64,000 nt of DNA from Scatomonas sp963930955 (GTDB lineage: Bacteria; Bacillota; Clostridia; Lachnospirales; Lachnospiraceae): positions 2,356,001 to 2,420,000 of the forward strand of contig OZ006967.1 of NCBI GenBank assembly GCA_963930955.1, in the 5' to 3' direction. The notes beneath the pieces were generated by a model, which did not search any database, had not been told where the DNA came from, and saw only the letters and a list, made by a program, of their open reading frames with translations. Below are positions 15,429 to 24,547 of this stretch, piece after piece. Made by a program: the position numbers and the translations under genes. How positions within the stretch are numbered: position 1 is the first letter of the stretch; every line of letters begins with the position of its first letter.

Positions 15429-18404
15429 TCAGCTGATGATGTACTGGTAAATATCCTCCCGAACCGGAGTGTCCAGATTCCACTCGATCTCTACTGCCGT
15501 CTTGGTGGTGTTGGGCATCTGAAATTCCCGGGTTCGGCCGGTGGCGGCCATTCTTCCCAGGTAATAAAATTCCTTGGAGATCTTGTCGTCCTTGTTCTTT
15601 CTCACAAACAGGTGAACATCAATCCCACGCTCCCTGGCGTGCAGAAAGTTCTGAACGTCCTCGGATTCCAGGGACCGGCCGGATTTGGAAACGGCCATGA
15701 GGGTTCCGGTATTGAGGAAATGATCCTCGTACTTGGTGGTGTCGCTGATATTCTCTTCCTTATGATAATTGATAAAAACCGGAAAGGTCCTGGTGTTCTT
15801 GTCGAATTTGTACCCGCCGATATTCAGGGGCACTTCGTTGTTCTCCCAGTTCAGCAGGCGGCAGACGTCCTCGTAAGTATATTTCTGATAGAGGACAAAT
15901 TCCGTATCCTGGTAGCGGAGGCTGAAATTCTGCCGGTACCGGGAAATGCCGAAATCGATAAGCTCCTGCAGAATCTGATAGAATCCCGGGTTGCCCAGCA
16001 TGCGGGCAAAGTTACGGGAGATTCCGTACTCCTCCCCTTCCTTCTGGATGAAAACGCAGGTTTCATAGGTTTTCTTTCCGGATCCGGAAGGAAATTCGTT
16101 GGTCATAACATTGACTACATTTTTTCGGGTCTTTTCATCCATGGTAATCCCGTAGTTGTCACGGAGGCTCTTGCTGAGGATCCGCAAAATCCCATGGCGG
16201 TACACCAACAGACGGTTCAGCATTTCCAGTTCGTGGACCCGTTTGCCGGAGGCCAACTTCCGGGAGACAAATTCAAGAATCTTCTCCTCTTCTTTGGACA
16301 GGCGCACCGTATATTCCTTCTCGTATTTTACCAGGAACTTGTAGTAAGATCCCAGACTGCTGTTGTCAAAAATCCGGCAGACATCCATTTCCCCGTAGAG
16401 GTCAAAATCCTTCAAGGCAGGGATCCGGCCTAGCTTGTATTTCAGATTTGTGTAATTCTCCCGAATCAGCCGGATGTCGCTGAAATTGGCGGCGTCAATG
16501 GCCGCGAAAATCCGCCGGCGGCTGATCTCGTCGAAATGAATGGTGGACACTCCGGGGATCACCCGGTCTCCCTCCATAACATAACGGCGCACGTTGTCTT
16601 TATTGTAGCTGCGGTCCCCGGAAAGGGCAATGGGGATCAGAAAATTATTTTTATAGTTGCCGATGAAATCCAAAATCACCACAAATTCTTTGCCGGGGGA
16701 TTTCCGAAGTCCCCGGCCCAGCTGCTGGACAAAGACAATGGCCGACTGGGTGGGCCGGAGCATGATCACCTGATTGATCTCCGGAATATCCACACCCTCG
16801 GAGAAAATATCTACGGTAAAAATATAGTCCAGATAGTCTGCGGTTTCCTTCTGGTCCTCCGGCACCTCCATCACCAGGCGCTCAATGACTTCCTCCCGGC
16901 GGATCTCGCTGTCCTCTCCAGTGAGGGCCTCCGTCCGCAGGCCTCTCTCATTAAACTTTTGGGAAAGCAGCCGGGCCTCCTCCTTGCGGCTGCAAAAAAC
17001 CAGACCTTTGACCCGGTCTCCGCTGTGGCCGTAATAGGACGCCTGTTCCAGCACATAATTCACCCGGTCGTCGCTGACCAGCCGGTTAAAATCCCGAAAA
17101 TCCCCCTCCTCATCGCCAATGGCCCGGCCGTCAATGGTAAGATCCGTGATGCCAAAATAGTGGAACGGACAGAGCAGATCCTCCTCCAATGCCTGCTGCA
17201 GACGAATTTCGTAGGCGATGTTATGATCAAAAATCTCATATACATCAAAACGGTTAGTTTCCGGGCTGGCCGTCATGCCCAGCCAGAAATCCGGCCGGAA
17301 ATAGTCCATAATCTTCCGGTAGCTTTCCGCGCCGGAATGATGGGCCTCATCCAGGCAGATAACCGTGAACTGCTCCGGAGAAAAAGCTTCCCGCACGGAA
17401 TCCCGACTCATCATCTGCATAGTAGCAAAAACCAGATCCGCCTGGCAGATGGATTCCAATTCCCCGGACGTGCGGCCGGAAAGCAAGGCGTAACGCCAGG
17501 GCGAACCGTCGTCCTTCCGGGGGCCAAAGACTTTCTGATAACTGGCCAGTGCCTGCCGGGCAATCTGCTCCCGGTGCACCAGAAACAGCACTTTTTTCGG
17601 ATGCATGTCCCGGAGAGCAAAGGCGGAGGCATAGGTTTTACCGGTTCCGGTGGCAGAAATCAGCAGCGCCCGGCGGGCTCCCTGCCGCACCAGCTTACGG
17701 ACATTTCTCACAAAGGCCGTCTGCATGGCATTGGGCTGCAGACGGTACTGCTCCAGAGACACCGGTACGGTCTCCCTGGCAACCTGCTTCTGTTTCTTCA
17801 CCAGCGCATATCTGACCCGGTAATCCTCAATAAACTCCTCATATGCCAGGCTGTTGGTATCCTCCCAAAGAGAACGAAATTCCTGAAGAATGTCTCCCAC
17901 CACTTCTCCGGTTTCCAATCCCACCAACTTGGTGTTCCACTCCCGATTCACCTTCAGAGCACCGGCAGTCATGTTGGCACTGCCAATGATGATCCGGTAA
18001 ATCTCTTCCTTCCGAAAAATATATCCTTTGGTATGAAATCCATCCTTATATCCATGAGTCACAAACATCTTCAGTTCAATATTTTTCAGGGAATGCAGCT
18101 TGTCCAGGGCTGCCGGATCATTAAACGCCAGATAATCCGTGGTGAGAATCTTCCCCGGAATCCCCCTGCGCTCTAATTCTTTCAACGTCTGCAATAAGGG
18201 GGTAATCCCGCCCAAAGTAATAAAAGCCACACTAATATAGAACTCCTGACAATTCAGGAGCTCCTGTTCCACTGCAGAAATCACTCTCTTGCCCTGACGG
18301 TAATCGTTGGAGACAAACTCCGGGCGGTACGCCAGGTTGGAGGGAATAGATTGGTTGATAAAGGCCGTTTCCAGGCCGTGCTGGAGATTCATTTGGTTAT
18401 TCAT
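15429..18404 (-). CDS. PLD-nuclease/DEAH helicase with DUF3427 domain
   Basis: 991 residues. Residues about 30-190 form a phospholipase-D-type nuclease domain with one HxK motif (FHTKGYIF) and the following IIGSANMT. A superfamily 2 helicase core follows, with Walker A SATGTGKT near 255, DEAH box CLDEAHHSG near 345 and motif VI QQLGRGLRKS near 565. The C-terminal third matches DUF3427. This PLD-helicase architecture is often found near defence genes and is predicted to restrict or repair DNA; the role is not proven. It is followed by the Nudix gene and preceded by the IetAS-like block. Confidence 0.85.
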   Translation of the reverse strand: MNNQMNLQHGLETAFINQSIPSNLAYRPEFVSNDYRQGKRVISAVEQELLNCQEFYISVAFITLGGITPLLQTLKELERRGIPGKILTTDYLAFNDPAALDKLHSLKNIELKMFVTHGYKDGFHTKGYIFRKEEIYRIIIGSANMTAGALKVNREWNTKLVGLETGEVVGDILQEFRSLWEDTNSLAYEEFIEDYRVRYALVKKQKQVARETVPVSLEQYRLQPNAMQTAFVRNVRKLVRQGARRALLISATGTGKTYASAFALRDMHPKKVLFLVHREQIARQALASYQKVFGPRKDDGSPWRYALLSGRTSGELESICQADLVFATMQMMSRDSVREAFSPEQFTVICLDEAHHSGAESYRKIMDYFRPDFWLGMTASPETNRFDVYEIFDHNIAYEIRLQQALEEDLLCPFHYFGITDLTIDGRAIGDEEGDFRDFNRLVSDDRVNYVLEQASYYGHSGDRVKGLVFCSRKEEARLLSQKFNERGLRTEALTGEDSEIRREEVIERLVMEVPEDQKETADYLDYIFTVDIFSEGVDIPEINQVIMLRPTQSAIVFVQQLGRGLRKSPGKEFVVILDFIGNYKNNFLIPIALSGDRSYNKDNVRRYVMEGDRVIPGVSTIHFDEISRRRIFAAIDAANFSDIRLIRENYTNLKYKLGRIPALKDFDLYGEMDVCRIFDNSSLGSYYKFLVKYEKEYTVRLSKEEEKILEFVSRKLASGKRVHELEMLNRLLVYRHGILRILSKSLRDNYGITMDEKTRKNVVNVMTNEFPSGSGKKTYETCVFIQKEGEEYGISRNFARMLGNPGFYQILQELIDFGISRYRQNFSLRYQDTEFVLYQKYTYEDVCRLLNWENNEVPLNIGGYKFDKNTRTFPVFINYHKEENISDTTKYEDHFLNTGTLMAVSKSGRSLESEDVQNFLHARERGIDVHLFVRKNKDDKISKEFYYLGRMAATGRTREFQMPNTTKTAVEIEWNLDTPVREDIYQYIIS

Positions 18405-18652
18405 TTTTTCATCCTGATTGCTTTATTTTAAGATTTCAATTTTATTATGCGATATTTTTTTACTCTTTTAAAGTGGTTTTTGCTCTGCCGAAAAATATAA
18501 GTAAATAAATAGATCTGTTCCCTAGAACTGGCTGGCACGAGAGGACAGGAAGTACGTCATTTGCCGGGCGGTTCGTCCGACTTGATCCACCGCTGTTTTT
18601 GCCCTCTTGATCGTAGGTGGGAACATATCTAAATACAATTCTCCTACCTACT
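18405..18652. other. Gap between helicase and protease genes
   Basis: About 250 bases with no gene I can support. A short open frame on the minus strand (18460-18708) overlaps the protease end but resembles nothing recognisable and has no ribosome binding site. Base composition shifts here from GC-rich on the left to AT-rich on the right, so this is a candidate border of a transferred segment. Confidence 0.4.
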
Positions 18653-21175
18653 TTAGCGTTTGACCTGAGTTCGTGTACGAACCCTATGCCGATCTTTAAT
18701 CCGTACATTTTGTCTCAATTTATTATATAATTCTATATCATCTCTACTTCCATATGAAAAAGTGATTGCTAAAGCATAATCTTGTGGTGCTTCTTGTTCT
18801 GCATATTTAAATCGCTCTTTCCCTGTAACTAAAATATATATATATGGTTCATTTTCATCCCATAATAAGTCACTTCCTCCACGAGGACCTTTCCTCCATA
18901 TACGCTGTTGCAATGTGCTTTTTGATAAATCTCGATACCCAGGTAAAAAAGCTGCTTTATTTTCATCCGGAAGATTTTCTAAATCTTCCTCCGAGTCTTC
19001 CCCAGATTCCTTTTTTGCTTTGTATAAAATCAAATCTCTTTCATCTATTTTTCTGAACACTTCAAACCACAAATTATTAGTAAGATAATCTTTTCTACTT
19101 AGACGAGTAATTGGATTATAAGCCAAACTGATTGCAATGCTTTTTTCTGCTTTAACTTTCAAAAATTCTTTTGGAACAGGAATTTTATATAAATGAAAAG
19201 ATCTCAGCTCCAGTGAATCCTCTGCAAACAATGTCACATGGTTATCATCTGAATAAAGAAGACTATCATTTGCTTTTCCAAATCCAATTAATCTTAATCT
19301 CCGTTCCTGCTTAGGATTATTTTTACCTTTATGAAATACATCGGTTGATGCCTCAGCCCACGATAACATTTCATCAGTACATCTTGAAGAATTAACAAGG
19401 ATTGCTCGAATCAAATTGGCAGATGGTTTTTCTTTTATTTGTTCCTGTAGAGCTCTTTCGATTCTAGCAGCAATATGAGTAACATGTGGTGCTGAGAAAC
19501 TGGTCCCGCACCACCCCTTAAATATCTTATCATTACCGTTATGTAATGTAGGTTCTAGCAATTTTTGATCTGTTTTTAACCACCTTGTTTGGCCTCTCAT
19601 AAATTGAGTAACTGCAAAATTCCCACCATAATCTACCAGTTCAGGTTTTATAGCCTTATTGACACCTTTACCAATTCGAGTAAATACAGACATGTAATCT
19701 TTCTTTCCAACAGAAATACGTCCACTTCTATTAGGAATTGCCTCAGGTTCATCAAAACGAGTTATTGCTCCCACTGTAACACTAAGAGCCGATGTTGCCG
19801 GATCTATTAAACGATGCTCCGGATAGAATAATTGATCTCTGCACTTTTCTAGCAATTCATCGCGTGAAGAAAATTCCACAATATTGGGATCTGCAACATT
19901 TCCTGCACTTACAATTATTACTATATCTAAATCGCGTGATAATTGATCCAACATTTCTGCCCACGCAAATTGTCGGCCGCCACAATATAAATGATCACTA
20001 TCTCCCGCAGATAGATTAAAAACTCTACACCCATATTCTTTATAAAAATATTCAATAGCCTCCTTAATCGTTTGTTCCGGTCTCTTATCTATCGAAAAGA
20101 CAGGGTTTCCATTGTCATTATGCATGATTTTCCCATTGCACAAACGTACTAATGGTTTAAATACTTTAGACTTCATTCCTACAGTGAAATCTCCATATGC
20201 CACTATCCCTGCAACACCAGTCCCATGTCCATTTAAATCTGCTGTGGTATTTTCAGTATGGTCAAAATCCTCTTCAGCTACTACAATATCACTCAGCAAA
20301 GGATTTCCCGTAAATATTCCAGAATCTAATATTGTTGCTAAAGGTGCGCTAGAATCCAGCTCATTTTGAATTATTGGTTCATAATCCCATTTATATAGTT
20401 CATATGGCTCAGTTACAACGTTACTATATGGTAACTCTACAGATGCAATAATATCTAAATCTAATAATGCATTTAATGTAAATTCATTAACAGATGCTCT
20501 CCCCAGCAGCAAACTGGGAATTTCAAATAAATCCCCCAATAGTTTGCTCCCTTGTGTCCCTAAAGCTTGTCGTAATTGTGCTTCTGTTTCCATAATCGTT
20601 GAGCGATCCCCATTGAACCAAACATCAATGTTAACAACAAACAAACCTTCTGGAAACAAAGATGGATTATCCATGTATTTTCTCAAGCGAGTTCCGATAC
20701 GGTCTTGACGAGAAACGCTTCTAATTGTTTCTATACAATTAAATAAATCTCTCCTTTGTGCATAAGTCAAAGTTGAAGAATTTTCATCATCGTTTTCCCA
20801 CAATTTTCTTTCGTAATTAAAAGCATTTAATGCATCTTTATTTTCAAACTGAATAACTAGCTTTGTGTTATTAGTATTTATGATATCAATTTCTTCTACT
20901 AAGTATAGATTAAATTTTCGCAACATGTTCTCGAGAATTGTTGGTGACATCGCATCACCAATAACCTCAAGAACCAATAAATTTTCAGATTTAATGCCCG
21001 CATTCATGCGGCTTTTCTTAATAGAATTTATTGCTTCGGACAATTCATTTTTCAACTGAACGCCATGAATTTTTCTGTCTCGTGAAGGTGGTTTCGGTGC
21101 ATTCATATTAGCTGGAAATCTATACTGACGTATGGCATCTTCACGGCTTATTTCAATATGATTTAATTTCGCCAT
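18653..21175 (-). CDS. ietS: Subtilisin-like S8 protease, IetS-like defence component
   Basis: 840 residues. A long N-terminal region (1-270) precedes an S8 peptidase domain. The catalytic triad is visible: Asp in ATILDSGIF near 283, His in DLNGHGTGVAGI near 317, and Ser in GTSFSAPHV near 557. No signal peptide is present, so it should act in the cytosol. It lies directly downstream of an AAA+ ATPase gene (21-bp gap). This pair matches the IetAS arrangement, first described as a plasmid incompatibility/toxin-like pair and later reported as an antiphage system. The gene is more AT-rich than host neighbours. Identity by architecture; not checked by search. Confidence 0.75.
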   Translation of the reverse strand: MAKLNHIEISREDAIRQYRFPANMNAPKPPSRDRKIHGVQLKNELSEAINSIKKSRMNAGIKSENLLVLEVIGDAMSPTILENMLRKFNLYLVEEIDIINTNNTKLVIQFENKDALNAFNYERKLWENDDENSSTLTYAQRRDLFNCIETIRSVSRQDRIGTRLRKYMDNPSLFPEGLFVVNIDVWFNGDRSTIMETEAQLRQALGTQGSKLLGDLFEIPSLLLGRASVNEFTLNALLDLDIIASVELPYSNVVTEPYELYKWDYEPIIQNELDSSAPLATILDSGIFTGNPLLSDIVVAEEDFDHTENTTADLNGHGTGVAGIVAYGDFTVGMKSKVFKPLVRLCNGKIMHNDNGNPVFSIDKRPEQTIKEAIEYFYKEYGCRVFNLSAGDSDHLYCGGRQFAWAEMLDQLSRDLDIVIIVSAGNVADPNIVEFSSRDELLEKCRDQLFYPEHRLIDPATSALSVTVGAITRFDEPEAIPNRSGRISVGKKDYMSVFTRIGKGVNKAIKPELVDYGGNFAVTQFMRGQTRWLKTDQKLLEPTLHNGNDKIFKGWCGTSFSAPHVTHIAARIERALQEQIKEKPSANLIRAILVNSSRCTDEMLSWAEASTDVFHKGKNNPKQERRLRLIGFGKANDSLLYSDDNHVTLFAEDSLELRSFHLYKIPVPKEFLKVKAEKSIAISLAYNPITRLSRKDYLTNNLWFEVFRKIDERDLILYKAKKESGEDSEEDLENLPDENKAAFLPGYRDLSKSTLQQRIWRKGPRGGSDLLWDENEPYIYILVTGKERFKYAEQEAPQDYALAITFSYGSRDDIELYNKLRQNVRIKDRHRVRTRTQVKR

Positions 21176-21196
21176 GCCCTTTTCTCCCCCTTATAA

Positions 21197-22189
21197 TTAA
21201 TACTGTGTCTTTCTCAATGAAACGATTTGCTCTTGTTTTTTTACCGCATATTCAATATCCTTTTTGGTGTATATTTTTCTTCCATCAAGAATACACATTT
21301 TCATTATGATTTGACAAACTTTTTCAACATCTGAATGAGAAAAAGCACCCAAATTGTTTACATATTGTTCAAAGACATGTTCTGGTCCTTTAAAACGCTT
21401 AAGATTTAAAGAAAACAATTTAATTTTTTCTTCATTTGATGGCATATCAAACTGAATTGTTTCATCAAACCTTCTCCATATCGCATAATCTAATGATTGT
21501 TCAAAATTAGTTGCAGCGATAATTAATGAACGGCCTTTATAATTATCTATTTGTTGTAAAAAAGCATTAACTACCCGTTTTATTTCGCCATGTTCTGCTG
21601 CATCATTACGACTATGACCTATAGCATCAAATTCATCAAAAAAGATAACCCAGCTATCATTTTTGGCGTAATCAAATACTTTTCTAATATTCCCGGCTGT
21701 TTCACCAAGATATGAAGAAATAAGCGCATCAAATCTCACATACAGCATAGGGATTCCAATTTCTCCAGCTATAGCATGGGCTGCTAAAGTTTTTCCACAT
21801 CCTGGAGGACCATAAAAAAGAACTCTTCTTGTTGGAAATACTCCATTACTCATTAGAACATCCCAATTATTAAATTCTTTTATAATTTGATCTAACTGCA
21901 TTGTTTTTTCATCAGTTATTATCAAATCAGAAAAATACTTTTCCGGATAAATAACTTCAACCAGCGGTATTTCTTTATCATTGTCCTTCGGTGTATTAGA
22001 TGAAAAAGAAGACATTGAACGCTTAGGTTGATAATTTCCGTTAAGAATCATTCTTAAATCATCAGCTAAGATACCATGATTCTTTTTTCTCTCATCCTCA
22101 ATAATTTCCGAAGCAACTTTATAAAAAGAGTCTTTATCCTCTTGCTTAAAGCTACTAAATAATTTCTTTAACAAATCGGCTCTAGCCAT
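21197..22189 (-). CDS. ietA: AAA+ ATPase, IetA-like defence component
   Basis: 330 residues. A short N-terminal region is followed by an AAA domain: Walker A GPPGCGKT near 130, Walker B WVIFFDEFDAIGH near 183, sensor-1 Asn in LIIAATN, and arginine-finger-like RR in DYAIWRRFDE. The fold is like FtsH/spastin-type classic AAA proteins. It most likely controls or feeds the downstream subtilisin-like protease. AAGGAG lies 7 nt before the ATG. The operon XRE-ietA-ietS is AT-rich and compact, consistent with horizontal transfer. Confidence 0.77.
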   Translation of the reverse strand: MARADLLKKLFSSFKQEDKDSFYKVASEIIEDERKKNHGILADDLRMILNGNYQPKRSMSSFSSNTPKDNDKEIPLVEVIYPEKYFSDLIITDEKTMQLDQIIKEFNNWDVLMSNGVFPTRRVLFYGPPGCGKTLAAHAIAGEIGIPMLYVRFDALISSYLGETAGNIRKVFDYAKNDSWVIFFDEFDAIGHSRNDAAEHGEIKRVVNAFLQQIDNYKGRSLIIAATNFEQSLDYAIWRRFDETIQFDMPSNEEKIKLFSLNLKRFKGPEHVFEQYVNNLGAFSHSDVEKVCQIIMKMCILDGRKIYTKKDIEYAVKKQEQIVSLRKTQY

Positions 22190-22237
22190 GATATTACTCC
22201 TTTCAAGTTTGCATTTGTTTTTTATATGATTGCACTA

Positions 22238-22450
22238 CTAGAGCTTCTCTAGTTCAGAAATTAAATTTATATCTACATTTTGGTTTTTGCAGAATTCGAG
22301 TAACCTTACCTTTGCTAATTTACTAGGAACTGTATGACCGTTTTCCCACCTATTAATAGTAGAAAAACTTATATCTAATTCACGGGCAAATTGTTCTTGT
22401 GTCATTTTTAGCTGACTTCGTATCTTTTTAATTATCATACCAAATCCCAT
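22238..22450 (-). CDS. XRE-family transcriptional regulator
   Basis: 70 residues starting at ATG 22450 (MGFGMIIKKIRSQ), 8 nt after GGAGG. A helix-turn-helix covers most of it: MTQEQFARELDISFSTINRW, then ENG. It has no effector domain. It is directly upstream of the ATPase gene in the same direction and likely represses the operon. A longer frame exists upstream but lacks a ribosome binding site. Confidence 0.8.
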   Translation of the reverse strand: MGFGMIIKKIRSQLKMTQEQFARELDISFSTINRWENGHTVPSKLAKVRLLEFCKNQNVDINLISELEKL

Positions 22451-22557
22451 TTCAAGCACACCTCCACGCTTCAGATTATAGCAAATGCTATAGCATGTTT
22501 CAATATTTCTCAACACAATCTGAGTTTAAAAGTAAGTAAAGCTGACCTCTCTTTTCA

Positions 22558-24129
22558 CTACCTCCCCGCGTCCACCTTCGCCCCAGATTTGAACTCCACC
22601 TCAAACCTTTCATCATAAACGGTGACCTTCTCTATCAGCCGCCGCACCAACAGTTCATCATACTCCGTGACCTCAGTAGGCTGTTGTTCCAGAAACTCCT
22701 GCATCTCCCTGATCCGCTGTTTCAGTCCTTCCCGTTCGGCGCTCTCTACCAGAGCGTTCTGTTTCAATTCCCTCAGCCGGTCAATCTCATCCGCAACACT
22801 GTTATAATCCTTTTTTGAATTCGCCAGCTTCAGAAGCTCCTTTTGCAGTTCCAGCAGTTTTGCCTCAATCCCTTCCGATGAGGTTTCATCCTCCTGCCGA
22901 ATCACTATCTCCACGTTCTCCTGGAGAGTAGCCATCATACTTTCTCTGTTTCCCAGCGCAAGATTAATCGCCTTTACCACCGCCGCCTGCAGATCCGGCT
23001 CCTGAATGGTCGGTGCGTCACAGGCGGTTGGGCCATGCTCCACACGGGTACAGCATCGCCACACAGTGGAATGTTTTCCCCGGTTATTCCATGCGATCCG
23101 CCGATAAATTTCGCCACACTTGGAGCAGTAAACAATGCTGGATAAGGCATACTTGCTGCTGTAAACCCTCTTTTTCCTGCCCGCTCCACTGTGGAGGTTC
23201 GCCCGCCGGATCATTTCCTCCTGCACTTGCATATAAAGGTCACGGGGAATGATCGGCTCATGGCTGTTTTCCACATAATACTGTGGGACAATCCCCTTGT
23301 TCTGCACCCTCTTTTTATTGAGAAAGTCAACAGTATAGGTCTTCTGCAAAAGGGCGTCTCCGATGTACTTTTCATTCTGCAGGATTTTCTTCAGTGTTTC
23401 CGGACGCCACTTCGTTTTCCCAGCCCCTGTAAGAATCCCGTCCGCTTCCAGGCCACGCCCGATCTGGAGCAGGCTTGCCCCTTCCAAGTACTCCCGGTAA
23501 ATCCGCTTTACCACTTCCGCCTCCGCAGGCTCTATGATCAGGTTTCCTTCCTCATCCTTTGTGTAACCCAGGAAACGGCTGTGGTTGACCCGGACCTCTC
23601 CGTTCTGGAAACGGTACTGCAGGCCGAGTTTGATGTTCTGGCTCAAAGACTGACTTTCCTGCTGTGCCAGGCTCGCCATAATGGTAAGCAGCACCTCACC
23701 CTTGGAATCCATGGTGTTGATGTTCTCTTTTTCAAAGAAAACCGGGATATTCTTCTCCTTCAGTTCCCGGATATACTTCAGACAATCCAGGGTGTTTCTG
23801 GCAAACCGGCTGATGGACTTGGTAATGATCATATCAATGTTTCCGTCCATGCAGTCCCGGATCATGCGGTTAAATTCCTCCCGCTTTTTCGTATTCGTTC
23901 CAGTGATCCCGTCATCAGCATAAATCCCGGCCAGTTCCCATTCCGGATTCTTCTGGATAAACTGCGTATAATGCGCCACCTGCACCTCATAGCTGGATGC
24001 CTGCTCCTCACTGTCCGTGGAAACCCGGCAGTAAGCGGCGACTTTCAGCTTTGGCCGCTGCCCCACTGCGGCGGCATTTCCTACCCGCTTTCTGGCGGGG
24101 ATTACGGTAATATTCCTACTTAGTTCCAT
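22558..24129 (-). CDS. Large serine recombinase (prophage), third of three
   Basis: 523 residues. The N-terminal resolvase domain has the catalytic Ser in AAYCRVSTDSEEQ and the SRFARNTLDCL motif. A recombinase domain (about 175-290) and a zinc ribbon follow (CSKCGEIYRR, then a later Cys pair), with a coiled coil near the C-terminus. It catalyses site-specific integration/excision by a Ser-linked double-strand exchange. The start at 24129 overlaps the preceding gene by 14 bp, so the three recombinases are translationally coupled. Confidence 0.88.
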   Translation of the reverse strand: MELSRNITVIPARKRVGNAAAVGQRPKLKVAAYCRVSTDSEEQASSYEVQVAHYTQFIQKNPEWELAGIYADDGITGTNTKKREEFNRMIRDCMDGNIDMIITKSISRFARNTLDCLKYIRELKEKNIPVFFEKENINTMDSKGEVLLTIMASLAQQESQSLSQNIKLGLQYRFQNGEVRVNHSRFLGYTKDEEGNLIIEPAEAEVVKRIYREYLEGASLLQIGRGLEADGILTGAGKTKWRPETLKKILQNEKYIGDALLQKTYTVDFLNKKRVQNKGIVPQYYVENSHEPIIPRDLYMQVQEEMIRRANLHSGAGRKKRVYSSKYALSSIVYCSKCGEIYRRIAWNNRGKHSTVWRCCTRVEHGPTACDAPTIQEPDLQAAVVKAINLALGNRESMMATLQENVEIVIRQEDETSSEGIEAKLLELQKELLKLANSKKDYNSVADEIDRLRELKQNALVESAEREGLKQRIREMQEFLEQQPTEVTEYDELLVRRLIEKVTVYDERFEVEFKSGAKVDAGR

Positions 24130-24547
24130 CCCCATCCACCTCGCTCTCAATCAAACTGTATGCATACGCCGCCTGTTCAAAAGGATCGTCAGAAACCTTT
24201 TTCACTGCAGGTATGATAAAGCTGGTAGGGAAGAGGAGGTCCTTCTTTCCTTCCAGTTCCCACACCCGCCCCAGCGCTTTTGCTCGGCTCATGCGTATTT
24301 CTTCAGCCTTATCGAAGGTTTCTTTGTCAATGATAGCCGGATAGTAATCATCTCCAAGATACTTCTTATTCCGGAGCATCCTGCCAGCACTTCCGTGGTA
24401 CAGCTTTAATTCGACTTTCTCGGCGGCGGGCATAAGCGCCATGCCGGAAATATAGTTTTGAAAAAACTCCCGCACCGTGACGGCCTGTTTTTCATCGATG
24501 ACCGCCCGGCCATTTTCAATCCGGTATCCATACGGAATGTGTCTCAT
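24116..24547 (-). CDS. Short recombinase-like protein without catalytic domain
   Basis: 143 residues starting at the ATG that overlaps the upstream stop (ATGA). It matches only the recombinase DNA-binding domain of large serine recombinases (RHIPYGYRIENGRAVIDEKQ, RMLRNKKYLGDDYYPAIID). The Ser-containing resolvase domain and zinc ribbon are absent. It is probably an accessory factor for the two full recombinases, as this three-gene set recurs in Clostridia prophages. A role in recombination direction or DNA bridging is inference. Confidence 0.75.
   Translation of the reverse strand: MRHIPYGYRIENGRAVIDEKQAVTVREFFQNYISGMALMPAAEKVELKLYHGSAGRMLRNKKYLGDDYYPAIIDKETFDKAEEIRMSRAKALGRVWELEGKKDLLFPTSFIIPAVKKVSDDPFEQAAYAYSLIESEVDGDGTK

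Noticed and set aside
18460..18708. 82-codon minus-strand open frame
   Set aside because: No ribosome binding site, no recognisable family, overlaps the end of the protease gene.
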